Shown here piece after piece: positions 63,077-64,000 of a DNA stretch of 64,000 bases. Numbering within the stretch: the stretch's first letter is position 1; every line of letters begins with the position of its first letter. The notes beneath the pieces were generated by a model, which was not told the DNA's origin, did not search any database, and was given only the letters and a program-made list of their open reading frames with translations. Position numbers and translations under genes: made by a program. The stretch is from Glandiceps talaboti. Its lineage: Eukaryota; Hemichordata; Enteropneusta; Spengelidae. The DNA lies in assembly GCF_964340395.1 (NCBI RefSeq), contig NC_135562.1:12085543-12149542 (forward strand), written 5' to 3'.

Positions 63077-64000
63077 TTAATCTTCATCAGAATCGGAGTA
63101 GATTACGGATGCTCTACGGCGTTTGACACTGACAGGACTTGGAGAACTTTGACTTTGAGACAAAGAGGTGTTTCCAGCGACATGAAATGTGAAATTGAAC
63201 GATCCACACCGCTAATCTGTGTGTTTGAAAACATTCCGGGTAACTGTGGGAATTGATTGACTGCGTTCTGGCTGGTTGATGGTGCTTAGGAATGTGTTGT
63301 TGCACGATCTCCGATCGGCTGCATTCGTTGGGCGTTGTTGACTTGCGGTGCGATATCGGTGGCCGTAGTCGCTGGGGGTGCGGGCCTCGGGTCAAATTTA
63401 TTTTGTATACCCGTCAAGATATCACTCATCTGCCGTTGTTGATCATCACTGGCGACAGCATACCGATTAAGACTAGCAGGATTTTTGTGGCCACTAAGTT
63501 GTGCAGCTGTGTTTGGTGGTACACCGGCATCTAGTAGTCGCTGTACACAGGCTTTTCTGGCACTATGGTTGCTTAGTTTGTCCGATAGACCAGCCGATTT
63601 GGCCATTGACTTCATTATAGTATTCAATTTGTTCACTCCAATGGGTTGATTTTTGAACCAAATACCATTCTGTAGAATAGATTTGTTGTATTCGATACCG
63701 ATATAGAATGGATAATCTTCACACTTCATTTGCTGTGGTCTCCGTTGTACAAATGCTTTGTAGATATTGACAGGACATGTGTCAGGCTTTGTTGGAGTAG
63801 CGTACGCTTTCGGGGCGAATTTGCGCGTGTTACCGGGTTCTCCCTTACGTGTTTTTGTCAGTCGCTCGTTGTACAACAAGTACTCTCCCTTTCCGTCGGT
63901 AGCGAGTTGCACGTCTCCCCATTTCATTTGCCTGTGCTCGTTACAACCACGCAGTCCGAATAACTTTGTGTTAGTAAGCCATAGTGAATTGAGAATGGCA
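63077..64000 (-). pseudogene. Crypton-type tyrosine recombinase gene, 3' part (continues off right edge)
   Basis: Open from the right edge: the frame already contains TNTKLFGLRGCNEHRQ before MKWGDVQL, giving the first catalytic Arg (FGLRG). Later come NHSARKACVQRL (HxxR) and LSGHKNPASLNRYAV (His and nucleophile Tyr), so the R-H-R-H-Y set is present. This is the C-terminal catalytic domain of the Crypton / DUF3504-like family. A TAA at 63286 stops the frame. Beyond it, family-like tail text continues (NQFPQLPGMFSNTQI, then in another frame SPSPVSVKRRRASVIYSDSD, ending at TAA 63077-63079). A stop plus a frame change suggest a decayed copy, though splicing could explain part. Confidence 0.75.

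Overview
This is invertebrate animal DNA. It is AT-rich, with long introns and small exons bounded by GT..AG splice sites, dense simple repeats, many short inverted-repeat transposons and a BEL/Pao LTR retrotransposon. The gene families (death-effector domains, NACHT ATPases, a TRADD-N-like domain, a GT-B glycosyltransferase-like domain, a Crypton-type tyrosine recombinase) suggest a marine invertebrate such as a lophotrochozoan, hemichordate or amphioxus. The species cannot be fixed from the sequence.

Two related immune-type genes lie on the minus strand. Gene 1 (about 9032 down to 1, running off the left edge) reads DED - Gln/His/Ser/Pro-rich linker - short linker - DED - NACHT. Gene 2 (about 53491 down to 27667) has a C-terminal NACHT exon with degenerate leucine-rich-like repeats, preceded by two split DEDs and a series of small exons. 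Those lead back to a TRADD-N-like exon and a 414-codon glycosyltransferase-like first exon. Every internal exon I could place begins and ends in phase 1, so they can all be joined in one frame. This gives one candidate protein: GT-B-like / linkers / TRADD-N-like / acidic linkers / coiled coil / DED(s) / NACHT / LRR-like. It could instead be two genes or alternative promoters; RNA evidence would decide. In gene 2 one complete DED exon pair sits inside the intron that splits the other DED, flanked by a direct repeat. Gene 1 has the two pairs in simple tandem.

The 18 kb between the genes (9.0-27.6 kb) has no convincing gene. It holds a foldback element, a long (CT)n tract, a diverged segmental duplication (12.1-21.8 kb), LINE debris, four tandem copies of a ~535 bp satellite carrying paired ATGCAAAT octamers, a TTAA-flanked MITE, and a tandem hairpin repeat whose last partial copy supplies the stop codon of gene 2.

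The introns of gene 2 hold a family of Helitron-like repeats, all in one orientation, a 2.7 kb hAT-like element with very long inverted arms, other MITEs, and a 36 bp palindrome with its own 8 bp target duplication.

The right end (55.6-63.0 kb) is a complete BEL/Pao element on the minus strand. Its two 256 bp LTRs look identical and are flanked by ATTCA, but its reading frames are broken and a 1038 bp inverted-repeat transposon is nested in pol. It lies just beyond the 3' end of a decayed Crypton-type tyrosine recombinase gene that leaves the window at the right.
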